IMG/VR virus record: IMGVR_UViG_3300003410_000048
Span: 1-23,477 of that record
Origin: a virus
DNA length: 23,477 bases
Strand: one strand, 5' to 3'
In this document: positions 6,994 to 16,300 of the stretch, piece after piece
How positions within the stretch are numbered: the stretch's first letter is position 1
Layout: every line of letters starts with the position of its first letter
Program-made: the position numbers and the translations under genes
Notes under the pieces: model-generated
The model's input: only the letters and a program-made list of their open reading frames with translations
The model's database searches: none
What the model was told of the DNA's origin: nothing

Positions 6994-9123
6994 TTACGAC
7001 ATTGCAATCGCAAAGTAACCAAGGTCTTCGGTGAATGCAGGAGGAATCGCTTTACCTTTACGAACCTTACGCAATGCACCACCCGCAGAGTCATCAGCAA
7101 AGATAATGTAGTCATCATTCTGGAACGATTCTTCTGATGCTAGTTCTGGTAGACCATTAATGATATTGTTCGTACCATCTTCAGTATCTATATGTCTTGC
7201 GAGTATCACATCATCTTGTAGTGTCAATCCAAAGTTAATTGAAGTACTACCCAAGTCTGTCATCGTAGCAGAACCACTACCACGAACATCACCAGTGTTA
7301 GCATTTACTGTTAGCAGTGGATCGTTGACGTTAAATGTTAGTGTATTTGCATTATCATCATACGATACAGACAGACCACTATGAGATGCACTGGTAATCA
7401 TACCAGATGCATAATCTTCAACGTACTCTTCTAGGTTACTCAAACCAGTAGCAGTAAGATTGTTAAAATCTCTAGAAGTAACATTATTTAAACCAGTATC
7501 AACATAACTCTTCGTTGCCGCATGACTACCTGAAGTTGGATCAGTATGTAATGTGATGAACCCTGTCATCGTACCACCTGCAAGACTCAACTTAGTGGCG
7601 ATTGAGTTTGTTACTGTAGTAGCAAAGTTTGCATCATCGTTGATTGCCGCGGCAAGTTCGTTCAATGTATCCAGTGCGCCAGGAGATGAATCAATCAAAT
7701 CAGAAACTGCAGTTCTTACATATGCAGTAGATGCAACTCTTTGAGAATTGTCTGACTGTGGTGCTGTCCAAGTATAGTGGTTAACAGTATTAGGCACCAT
7801 CACCATGTTTGTATGTTTCTTGACAGTTATTGATGCTCCTGCACTTTCAGTTGTAGGTTTGTTACCTCTTCTGTCGATAACAACTACTGAACCACCCGTG
7901 TCTGCGAATGATTCAATACGCCATGAGCGATTATTTGCAGAATTTGAAGCGCCTTCGATAAGAACAATATCACCAACAGCATAATTCGATGTGAAGAAAC
8001 CTGATGTTCCACTTAAAATTTTACCAGTTGTATTATCAAATGAGATGTTAGTATTTGCTGAAGAAATAGTTGTCTCTGCACTTTCTTCTTCCAACATCAT
8101 CATATATTCATAGTCTTCACCTTCGTCATCAGTGTAACCAATACCAAAGTGAATACCTGATGAACCATCGTCAGTGTGTTGGGAAGTGATGTGTAGTTTA
8201 CCACCAGATACCGCTACCTGTCCAACATTCAGTGCTGTAGAATCTTTAAATACTACTGCGGCATATGCATCATCACCTGAGTTGATTTCATCTTGAATCG
8301 TAAACTCAACAGAACCCGCACCAGATGCTTGGTTAGAGAATGTGATTGTACCATCAATCTTAACATCACCGACAATATGAACTTTCTCTTCTGGATTTTC
8401 TGTACCAATACCTAAGCGAGATGTACCAGTGTTTGCGTAAAGTAACTGAGAATCGGTCTGACCACGAACCACAAAGTCCATGTCAATCTGACCATCATTG
8501 AAGATTACCAAGTCATCGCGTAACTTAGCGATATTGACCTGAGAACCCCCAGAGTAAACGTTTATATCAACTTCACCTGCTTCAGAACCATCAGTTGTAA
8601 CTCTCGCTTTCGCTTCGATGGTAGCATATTCGATCTCTTCTTGCGCAGAGTTAAAACCAGTGTATAATACTCTCCCAAGTAAATCTCCATCTGCAGGTGA
8701 TGCAGAATTTCTGCGCATGTAAACAGTAGGTCCTGGAAGCGCACCATCATCCACACACTCCAAAATCATGTTGTCGCCAACGACATGCAACTCTGCTTCT
8801 GGTGAACTAGTGAAAACACCTAGTCGTTCTTGCGCATAACTTGTTCTATCTAGATGAAGCGCACCGTCACCAATATCTGCAACGTCAGAGACGTTCACAT
8901 CAATATTAGGTGAAGTAAGAGATGTACTTGTGGTATTAACAATAGTACCGATGTCGGAGGTAATGCTTACCTCATCACTGACATTAATTACAATATCAGC
9001 ATCATCTACTGTAATATTTGTTTGTGTTGAATTATCGTCAATACCTGTGGAAGAGAAATTCTCAATCTTACCACCAGATACGCGATCACCACTTACTTTG
9101 GGTTGCTTACCTAGATATCTCAT
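6994..9123 (-). CDS. Tail-fibre-like structural protein (709 aa)
   Basis: Fibre hallmarks are frequent. Two LG-(F/G)T-(S/N)P-E--(L/V)H(V/I)VGD units lie near 101-117 and 237-253. A GALDTLNELAAAINDDANFA segment lies at 483-501 and LAGGTMTGFITLHTDP with HAATKSYVD at 515-543, motifs common in phage tail-fibre shafts and trimeric fibre domains. Residues 366-435 contain a beta module with GASNSANN and ESAGAS that also occurs in the giant protein. The first 80 residues are low-complexity, rich in Asp, Ser and Thr, and may be the virion-attachment part. The C-terminus (DDYIIFADDSAGG, then an RKVRKGK cluster) probably ends the fibre. There is no recognisable enzyme domain. Which structure it belongs to (side fibre or baseplate fibre) cannot be told from sequence. 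Confidence 0.8.
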   Translation of the reverse strand: MRYLGKQPKVSGDRVSGGKIENFSSTGIDDNSTQTNITVDDADIVINVSDEVSITSDIGTIVNTTSTSLTSPNIDVNVSDVADIGDGALHLDRTSYAQERLGVFTSSPEAELHVVGDNMILECVDDGALPGPTVYMRRNSASPADGDLLGRVLYTGFNSAQEEIEYATIEAKARVTTDGSEAGEVDINVYSGGSQVNIAKLRDDLVIFNDGQIDMDFVVRGQTDSQLLYANTGTSRLGIGTENPEEKVHIVGDVKIDGTITFSNQASGAGSVEFTIQDEINSGDDAYAAVVFKDSTALNVGQVAVSGGKLHITSQHTDDGSSGIHFGIGYTDDEGEDYEYMMMLEEESAETTISSANTNISFDNTTGKILSGTSGFFTSNYAVGDIVLIEGASNSANNRSWRIESFADTGGSVVVIDRRGNKPTTESAGASITVKKHTNMVMVPNTVNHYTWTAPQSDNSQRVASTAYVRTAVSDLIDSSPGALDTLNELAAAINDDANFATTVTNSIATKLSLAGGTMTGFITLHTDPTSGSHAATKSYVDTGLNNVTSRDFNNLTATGLSNLEEYVEDYASGMITSASHSGLSVSYDDNANTLTFNVNDPLLTVNANTGDVRGSGSATMTDLGSTSINFGLTLQDDVILARHIDTEDGTNNIINGLPELASEESFQNDDYIIFADDSAGGALRKVRKGKAIPPAFTEDLGYFAIAMS

Positions 9124-9127
9124 TTAA

Positions 9128-9463
9128 TTACACATCCTCTAGAATTGAAAGGATTGCTGAAGCGCCACCTGCTGTATCACAAGTGACTGCAACTTTATCA
9201 TCTTCTTCTAGTACAATTTTCTGACCTGCAATGACAGATGCAGTAGAACCAACTGGTACTGGAAGTGCTTTAGTTAGATTTACCCATGCGGATGCACTGT
9301 CATCCCAAATCTCAACAGTGATGCCAACGTCTGCAGTATGAATATTACATACTTCTAAACCAATCAACATCGATCTAGTACCAGTGAGTGAAGGAGTTGT
9401 ATACATTTCTATACGAGATGTTCCAACTGTCGCAGAGATGCTATTTTTAAAATCGTTTGCCAT
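9128..9463 (-). CDS. Small beta-rich virion protein (111 aa)
   Basis: The sequence begins MANDFKNSISATVGTS, continues IEMYTTPS and then LIGLEVCNIHTADVGITVEI, with VPVGSTASVIAGQKIVLEED near residues 69-88 and ends LSILEDV. Alternating strands with a late ILEE/GD turn suggest a single beta-sandwich. The 109-aa protein at 6621-6950 has the same strand order (YT-P, I--V--CN, PVG, I-L--G--L-V), so the two are probably distant paralogs that alternate with the long fibre genes. I recall similar small proteins in marine T4-like phages, without a known function. The 709-aa fibre gene starts 4 nt after this stop, and its ribosome site GAGG lies within the last codons here. Confidence 0.72.
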   Translation of the reverse strand: MANDFKNSISATVGTSRIEMYTTPSLTGTRSMLIGLEVCNIHTADVGITVEIWDDSASAWVNLTKALPVPVGSTASVIAGQKIVLEEDDKVAVTCDTAGGASAILSILEDV

Positions 9464-9489
9464 TAGAATCTACCTTTAATGTTCAATAT

Positions 9490-9497
9490 TATTTATG
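9490..9497 (-). promoter_or_regulatory. Candidate late promoter (CATAAATA) before the 111-aa gene
   Basis: CATAAATA, one base from the TATAAATA consensus, overlaps the stop codon of the 117-aa gene and lies 26 nt before the next ATG. Placement and spacing match the exact octamers elsewhere in the window. An AAAGGT ribosome site follows. Confidence 0.5.
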
Positions 9498-9846
9498 CAC
9501 TATCACCAGTGAAATCAAAATCGTTTAGACCAAAAAGTTCTTGAGGATGACAGTCATATGCCATGATATGACCTACCGTCAAACGCTCCGCATCGATCTG
9601 ACGCTTTAATAAGTTGATACCGTCAACTAAGTCAATATCACCATCTTCATTATAGTCAGCGATTAAAGACGCTTCAAGTGTTGAAATATCCCCAACATCA
9701 TCGACCAAATCATTAACTGCAGTTGTTACTACAGAAGCGAGTCTTGGGTTGGTAGCATCAACATCACCTAACGCACTGTTCAAGTCGTTAGATTTATTGA
9801 TCCAACTTTGAAACGAATCACCTCTTGTTACTGTGATAACTGCCAT
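9493..9846 (-). CDS. Small structural protein with a dockerin/EF-hand-like calcium loop (117 aa)
   Basis: The N-terminal 30 residues resemble the preceding 93-aa protein (MAVITV, W-NK-N, LGDVD). Residues 64-75 (DYNEDGDIDLVD) fit an EF-hand or dockerin type I loop: Asp64, Asn66, Asp68, Asp72 and Asp75 occupy loop positions 1, 3, 5, 9 and 12, with Gly at position 6 and Ile at position 8. This is followed by GINLLKRQI, the helix pattern typical of dockerins. Only one full repeat is visible, although the acidic tail NDFDFTGDS might be a remnant of a second. Calcium binding is therefore plausible. The gene sits in the fibre cluster; a calcium-dependent joint between fibre proteins is a reasonable but unproven guess. 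Its stop overlaps a late-promoter-like sequence. Confidence 0.75.
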   Translation of the reverse strand: MAVITVTRGDSFQSWINKSNDLNSALGDVDATNPRLASVVTTAVNDLVDDVGDISTLEASLIADYNEDGDIDLVDGINLLKRQIDAERLTVGHIMAYDCHPQELFGLNDFDFTGDSA

Positions 9847-9847
9847 G

Positions 9848-10129
9848 TTAACCTATCGCAATAATTACTGAACGTGGAATTTGTTCCGCACTAGCGAGGG
9901 AATCAAAACTAGACTTAACTTCGTTAACCGCAGAAACCGCACTGAGTTTAGTTGCAGTAGTTAAATCATTAAGATCACCTACAGTATCTGCAATCTCATT
10001 GACTGCACCAACAATATTATCTGCAGTTGTAACTAGTGTATCAACATCACCCAATTTTGTAGAAACTGAGTTTTGCTTAACTCTCCACTGATCAAGGTTG
10101 TCTGATAACTGTACTGTAATGACTGCCAT
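9848..10129 (-). CDS. Small fibre-like protein with NE(I/V) helical repeats (93 aa)
   Basis: The protein has LGDVDTLVTTADNIVGAVNE followed by a second unit GDLNDLTTATKLSAVSAVNE. This roughly 30-residue repeat (G-DL-TT, then (V/S)AVNE(I/V)) is common in phage tail-fibre shafts and helical trimerisation segments. The N-terminus (MAVITV, then D, W, K-N, LGDVD) is shared with the next gene, so the two look like diverged paralogs with a common attachment head. The start overlaps the stop of the 74-aa gene in TAATG, with GAGGAA as ribosome site. The next gene begins 1 nt after its TAA. Probably a minor virion or fibre-associated subunit. Confidence 0.72.
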   Translation of the reverse strand: MAVITVQLSDNLDQWRVKQNSVSTKLGDVDTLVTTADNIVGAVNEIADTVGDLNDLTTATKLSAVSAVNEVKSSFDSLASAEQIPRSVIIAIG

Positions 10130-10353
10130 TAATGCTTCCTCGCGATATCAAGAAGGAGAGACTTAATCTCTCCAATCTCATCTTTAAGAGTATTTATCTC
10201 ATCACACATAGACTGCATTTCTTGTCTTTCTGTTTCGCGTCTTTCTTTTCGTTGCAAAGCAGAAACGTAGTCGGAACGATTCGTTGATAGAATCGCCCCT
10301 GTGTTTACGTCTCTCACAAGAGTGGAATGTCCTTTTACCTTTAGTCTATCCAT
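10129..10353 (-). CDS. Small coiled-coil phage protein (74 aa), function unknown
   Basis: The N-terminal half reads LKVKGHSTLVRDVNTGAIL, then NRSDY, a short conserved-looking head that I recall from small genes in marine T4-like phages. The second half (about residues 36-72) is strongly charged with regular Leu/Ile spacing (EINTLKDEIGEIKSLLLDIA), a probable coiled coil. It starts 1 nt after the giant gene stop, with a weak GGCGGTG ribosome site, and its stop overlaps the next start by one base (TAATG), so it is probably translated in coupling with both neighbours. The context suggests a virion or assembly role. No catalytic motif is visible and I do not assign a function. Confidence 0.75.
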   Translation of the reverse strand: MDRLKVKGHSTLVRDVNTGAILSTNRSDYVSALQRKERRETERQEMQSMCDEINTLKDEIGEIKSLLLDIARKH

Positions 10354-10354
10354 G

Positions 10355-13300
10355 TTACACCGCCAGTGCTATAACTCTCAGATTCTTGATTCTTGGAACA
10401 ACTGTAGTATCTACAGACTTCATCACAACCTTGACTGAGATTGAAGTAAATGCATCCAAGTTCTCAACCGTATGTGAACGTTCCTTGAACGTGATTGTGT
10501 TTGCATCTGGTGTATCAGCAACATCAATCTCTGCTTTTACGAATGGAATATCCTTGAATGGTACATCTTCACCTTCTTTGATAATCTTATAGTAGACTTC
10601 CAAAGTGGTTCCTGATGGACGGTTCGCATCGTAAATGATCTTGAATGCTGTAGCAGGATCATCCAAATTGAAACGTCTAGTTGCATAGTTCGCTTCGTTA
10701 GATGCACCTTCTGGAGCAATATCAGCAAGGAATCGCTCACCAACAACCATTGTTACTGAAGAACCTGCAGACTCATCTGTCAAGATTGAATCTACGGTTA
10801 CGGAAGAACCATCCGCTTCCACACGCAACACTGTGTGAGTTCCATTGTTAGCAGAGTTAGATGCACCAGTTACAGTGATCACTTTACCAATATCAAGAGT
10901 TTGGAATTGCGCTTTAGTGGTTGCGTCTGCAGTCGAAATCTTAGAAGACGATGCAGTGAATGCAACATTAGCATTTGCACTTACAATTGTTCTTGAATCG
11001 ATATCACTGTCGTTGATATCACTCGCATCTACATTGTTAATTCTGTTAGCAACACAGAATGCTGACACCCTAGTCGTATCTATAACTGGAGATACTGCAG
11101 GGTTAGTCGAGGTCAAAGTCGCTTTCAAAATCAATGGCGAGTTGGTCAAAGACTGAGCAGATTGGTTACCTGCGCTACATACCATCTTACGAGTAGAGAA
11201 ATAGAAGTTATCATTCTCAATAATATTAGTAAGTGGTGAGTAGTCATATGACTGATCGATAATTTGCATATCATAAGTGATAGCAGTATCTGTCAATTTG
11301 ATCTGAGAAATAGTAGGTTGAATTACATCTACCAAAATATTTCTAGTCGCTTTAACTCCAGTACCACCGTAGAATCCTTTACTCAATGCAGATTCTGTAC
11401 CAAGAATGTCACCAGATGCAATCGTGATTACATAAGAATCCATGTCTACTGATGTTATGGTGTGATCTCCATTGAGAACATCTGCAGGGATACCCTGAGA
11501 AAGATTGGAACCACCATAGTTACCATCAGCAACACCAGAGATAGTTACAGTATCACCGACACCGAAACCGTGATTTCTTTGGATCACACGAACTTTACCA
11601 GTACCGTTTGTCATCTCAAATGGGTTGGTCTTGAGATGTACAACCGATGGAGCAACACTCTGGAAGTCAACTGTAGCAGTCTTAGTAGTGTCAAAGTTTG
11701 CACGATACAAATTGAACTTCATGTCACGCAACTGGTGAGGTGTCTGAACACTACCGTTCTGCGACAAGAAGAATGTACCTACAAGTGGGTTGACCGATAC
11801 AATGCGATTGTCTGCTAGGTTCAACTGACCGACTTCAGAGAAGAAGATTCTCGCGCCAGGTTCATCAGTCTTAACTGTCAACGAGTATTCCTCACCTTGC
11901 TGTAAGTAGATAGGTGATGGGAATGTGAACGTTGTAGCAACTGTACCGTTATCAGAAATGTTCAACTGATCTGCGCGGAGTGTTGTCTGTGCCATTGGTA
12001 GAATCTTGAACGATGGGATACCATCCACAACGTTACGGATTTCTACGATCATTGGACGAGTACCACGAGTGTTGAAGAACAAGTCAACCTTCGTTACAAA
12101 TGCACCGCCAGGAGTGTTAACAACAAATGTCTGTGATAGTGGATCATGACCACCACCGCCACCACCAGAGTTACCACCACCACTTGGTGCAGGAGGAACA
12201 AATGAACGGAGGAATCTATTAGACTGTGTTACACGGCGAACTTCTCTACGCTCTTCAACGCGGTCACGAACAAACTTCGCAGTCTTAGTAGAGAGGATTG
12301 TCGCTTCGCGAGTTTCCGCAATACCTGTTGCGTAGTAGATTTCTTCTGCTTTTGTTGAGAACAATCCAGTTTGAAGATTGTTGGTAAGTGAATCGATCAA
12401 GCGTAATACACGATTACCTGTACGGAATCTTACTGATTCTGAGTTAGGAATTGTATATACACCGATAAAGTTACCAATATCACTTGAGAACAAGTCATCA
12501 GTGTCTTTCTTCAGACTTGGAATAACTGTAGATGATGTAGTACCATTGATACCTGCAATCTCACATTGGTTGAGAACACCATTTGCATTAAGCAGTGTAC
12601 CCTCACAAACGTCACCGATACCAAATCCATTCTTCACGTTGATCACAAAGATATCAACAGGAAGAAGAGTTACTTCGTCATCTGGATTGTCATAAGATTG
12701 ATATGCAACAACTGCAGATGCTTGTAGTCTTTGTAATGAACCACCAGAAGTGAAAGCAGTAATCGTAGAAATGTTAGACTCATCAAGATTCTTGATTGTA
12801 ACAACGTTTCCAGATACTGCAGTTACCAAGTAAGTGTTACCCTTAGAAACTGTATAGTTAAGTTCTGTAGAACCACCGACACCAGAAAGTTGTACATGAT
12901 GACCAACTGAAATACCGCTAGTAGATGTTACAGTTACATTAACTAAACCTGGCGCACTAGGTTGTGCAACGTTAGTAATTGAAACCGCACTATGAGTTTG
13001 GTTCTTAATTACGTCACCAAATGCATATGCTTGTTGGAAATTACCATCGTCATCTTGACGCGCAACAGCAATCGCTTCATCGAAACCTGCAGGTGGCATC
13101 TCATTGAATTCAAACAATGAACGATCATCTGCAGTAATTGTAAATATGTCCGCAGGACGAATGTAGTTAGTTACATTTTCACTGTCAAAGAATGCTTGCA
13201 GTTTAGTATCTGGTTTCAAGTTCTGCGCAAGAATAGTCACAGGACGAGAACGGATGTAAGGAATCATCGAAATGTTGACGATTCTATCACCCAAGTTCTG

Positions 13301-16300
13301 ATTGATTGTGTTAGGTACAATCTGTGTACGCTCACCTTCACGAACCTGACCAACTTGTGTTGCGAGAGTGATGTTCTGATAAACACCAACTCGACCACCA
13401 CCAATACCACGTTGGAAGGTAGAACCAGTACCAATAACCTCTGGTTGACCTGACCATTCGTCTTGCCATTCGTTCCAACGAGTACCAGTAACACCTAACT
13501 CTTCTGCCATAAACTGAAGTGCATCAAAGTTATTGTCATCTTGTACTACTAAGTCTGGACGGCGAGTTGTATCTTTCCACTCATCGCTAGGCGGAACAAG
13601 TTCGATCTCACCAGTATATGCGGCAATCTTATATGGGTTAACATCGATTGCATCTGTAGCATATGGGTTATTGATGAAGTTTGTATGCTCATATGGTAGA
13701 GTAATCAAATCACCAGTACGCTGATAGTTTGCATTACTACGATCTGCATTAGATGTAGCAGACTCTACGAGACGAACATTCTCTGTGAAGTGCATTGGAC
13801 GACATTCTTTATTCGTGAAGTCAACCGATACACGGTAGTCTTTAGATTGTACATCACCAACACCATGACCAGTAAATGGATCAACAATGAAACCATTCTT
13901 GAATCGATCAAAACCATCCGCATCTTTAATCTGAAGATCGGCAGTTTCTTTTTCAAGCATGTTCAGTGTAGTGTAGTATTCTAAGTTCTCAATACGCTTT
14001 TCAAGTTTACCAATGTCTCGCATTGTGTAACGCTTGTTGTCAAAAGATTTGACCACCACCTCTTTAGTATTAAGAGTGTATGCAGGAATACTCATTTGAT
14101 ACAGAACCATCCCAGACTCAGGGTCTTTTGGAGGTTGTGGTACAAGAGAAGGTACACCTTGCAATACAGAGAATACACCAAACTCATCGACATAAACTTT
14201 ATCGATACGAGGTAGGTAGTAAGAGAAATCTGATTCTACGTTCTCACCAATCTTTGGAAGTTCTGATACAGATGCAGTACCAAGTGTAAACCCTGCACCA
14301 GTGTCATCTACGCGAGGACGGAAATCCAAGCAATCGCGGAGTTCAAAAGTCTGACCGTTGTTACCAGAAGATTGGAAGTTAGGAATGTCTTCGTAATCAA
14401 TCTGACCAGTATATGAGTCAACTGAGAAGTAATCCCCTGCACCATGTGAGAAGTAATCGAATGTTACACGAACAGAACCTGTTGGAACTGGTTGCCCAGG
14501 ACGCAACTTAACACGACCAATGTCGTAGAATGCGTCACGCTGACCATCATCCAAGTCGTAGCGGTCTGTGATATCAATTGCACCTGTACCTGTCCATGCA
14601 CCGAATCCAGATTGCATCTGAACCGATACTAGACGGAAGATATCTGCTTTTCCAAGAAGAAGTTCTGTCTTTTCAACGTCTGCTTGTGCAGTGACATCTT
14701 TGGTATGATTTTCGTGAAGGGTCTTAGACTTCTCATCACCATCATCACCAGAAACACGAACTGATGCTACCAAGATGAGTGAGTCATTTGCAACCAAATC
14801 ATATGTTGAAATCAAGTTAGCAATTTCTACAGTACGATCATTACCAGACAGAGAGATATCCCCAGTTGTAATTGGGATAATATCACCTGCAGATACAGTT
14901 CCTGAAGTGGTAGATTCTACAACAAGTGTGTAGTTAGACAAGTCTGAAACAGATTCATATGTCTCACTCTGACCATCCAAGGTAATACTGATTGTACCAG
15001 TACCAGAAACTTCATCTGTAAGAATACGGCGAACCGTATACGCAGTAGACTTAACGTTATCTGGATTAGCAGATGAGTCACCACGGAGTTTTCTGATACG
15101 AGCATATTCGATTGGGAATACAAGTTTCTTGTTAGATGGATCAAGTACTTTAGAAGTAAACTTAGTAATCGAACCACCTGCAACAGTTGCAGAAGCATTT
15201 GCAGAAAGAACCGCATTGAGGTTATCTGTTACTGATTGTACTTGTACAAGTGTTCCTTCAACATACAGATAATCCCCTGCTTTCAACTGAGAGTTGAACA
15301 GAGTACCTACACCAGTAAGTGCAGTAGAACCAGATGTGATGGATGCAGTACCAGTAAGTTTTACTTCTGATGCTTTTACATCAACTTCAAATGTTGAACC
15401 ACTGTTAACAAAACCTTTTACGTCATTCTCAAATGATTTACCTTCATTCATCTGAATGTCAAACAAACCTAGACGATAAACAGTACTAGCACCTGCAGTA
15501 TAATCACCAGAGTGAAGTTGGATACCGCGCACACGAGCAACACCTACGACTGAACCACCATTTCCACGGAAGTCGTCTACTAGGTTTACCTGCTCAAATG
15601 ATGCAAAGTTTGGATAACCCTTTAAGTTCTGTACAAGAACATAGTTACCTAAAGGAGTTTTGATTGGAGTATCGACTGCTCTAGCAAAAGTTCTCGCTTT
15701 AGGTACATCGAGATACTTGGTTGCAATTGTTTCAATCTCATAACCTGAGATGTATGCTTTGCCAGGTTCTACACCTACCGCAAGTTTTGAATCATCTCCA
15801 TTATCTGCAGAAGAGTATATACCAAAGTTAGAACCATCATTTAAATGCTCACGAACATCAATACCAAACTTACGAACTTCGTAGTTTCCTGATTCATCAA
15901 ATGTTCTGCGAGCAAGAGTGCGCTCTAACACCGAATAGTTTGTGTTCTTAACAACCTGCTCTGGTAAACCATTTACAATACGAGCAAGTTCTACAAAATC
16001 TTTGTCGTCAGTTGAATCTAAACCGATCTTAGCAAGAGTCAGTTCGATCTGATAACGGTGTGCGCCAGGAGCGGCATAGTTAGACGAACCTGTTGCGTTA
16101 TCCTTTAGATTTTCATCATCTTCAGGAGTAATGGTATTTTGAACTACACGGAAACCCACACGATAGTTTGGTGAGTTTGTGTACTTGTCAAGAATGATCA
16201 CTTGTTCATCATTCTTCACAAAGAAACCATTGATGTAGTAAATACCTGCGTGTACTTTAACAGCAGAACCAGTACCTGTTGCTCCAGTAGCGAGCAACGA

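Noticed and set aside
10191-10198. GATAAATA on the minus strand inside the 74-aa gene, a possible late promoter for the 93-aa gene.
   Set aside because: It lies within a coiled-coil coding segment (codons for E-I-N-T), is one base off consensus and is about 60 nt from the next start. The three small genes are tightly coupled, so a promoter is not needed.
11462-11818. Plus-strand open frames of 100-124 codons (for example 11462-11818, 12378-12695, 16202-16576) as antisense genes.
   Set aside because: They lie fully opposite strongly conserved minus-strand coding sequence, have no ribosome sites that I can see and have cysteine- or Ser/Thr-rich compositions typical of shadow frames.
12147-12195. 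Gly-rich codon run in the giant gene as a possible microsatellite or frameshift site.
   Set aside because: The frame continues intact on both sides, and the run encodes a plausible flexible linker between two conserved domains.
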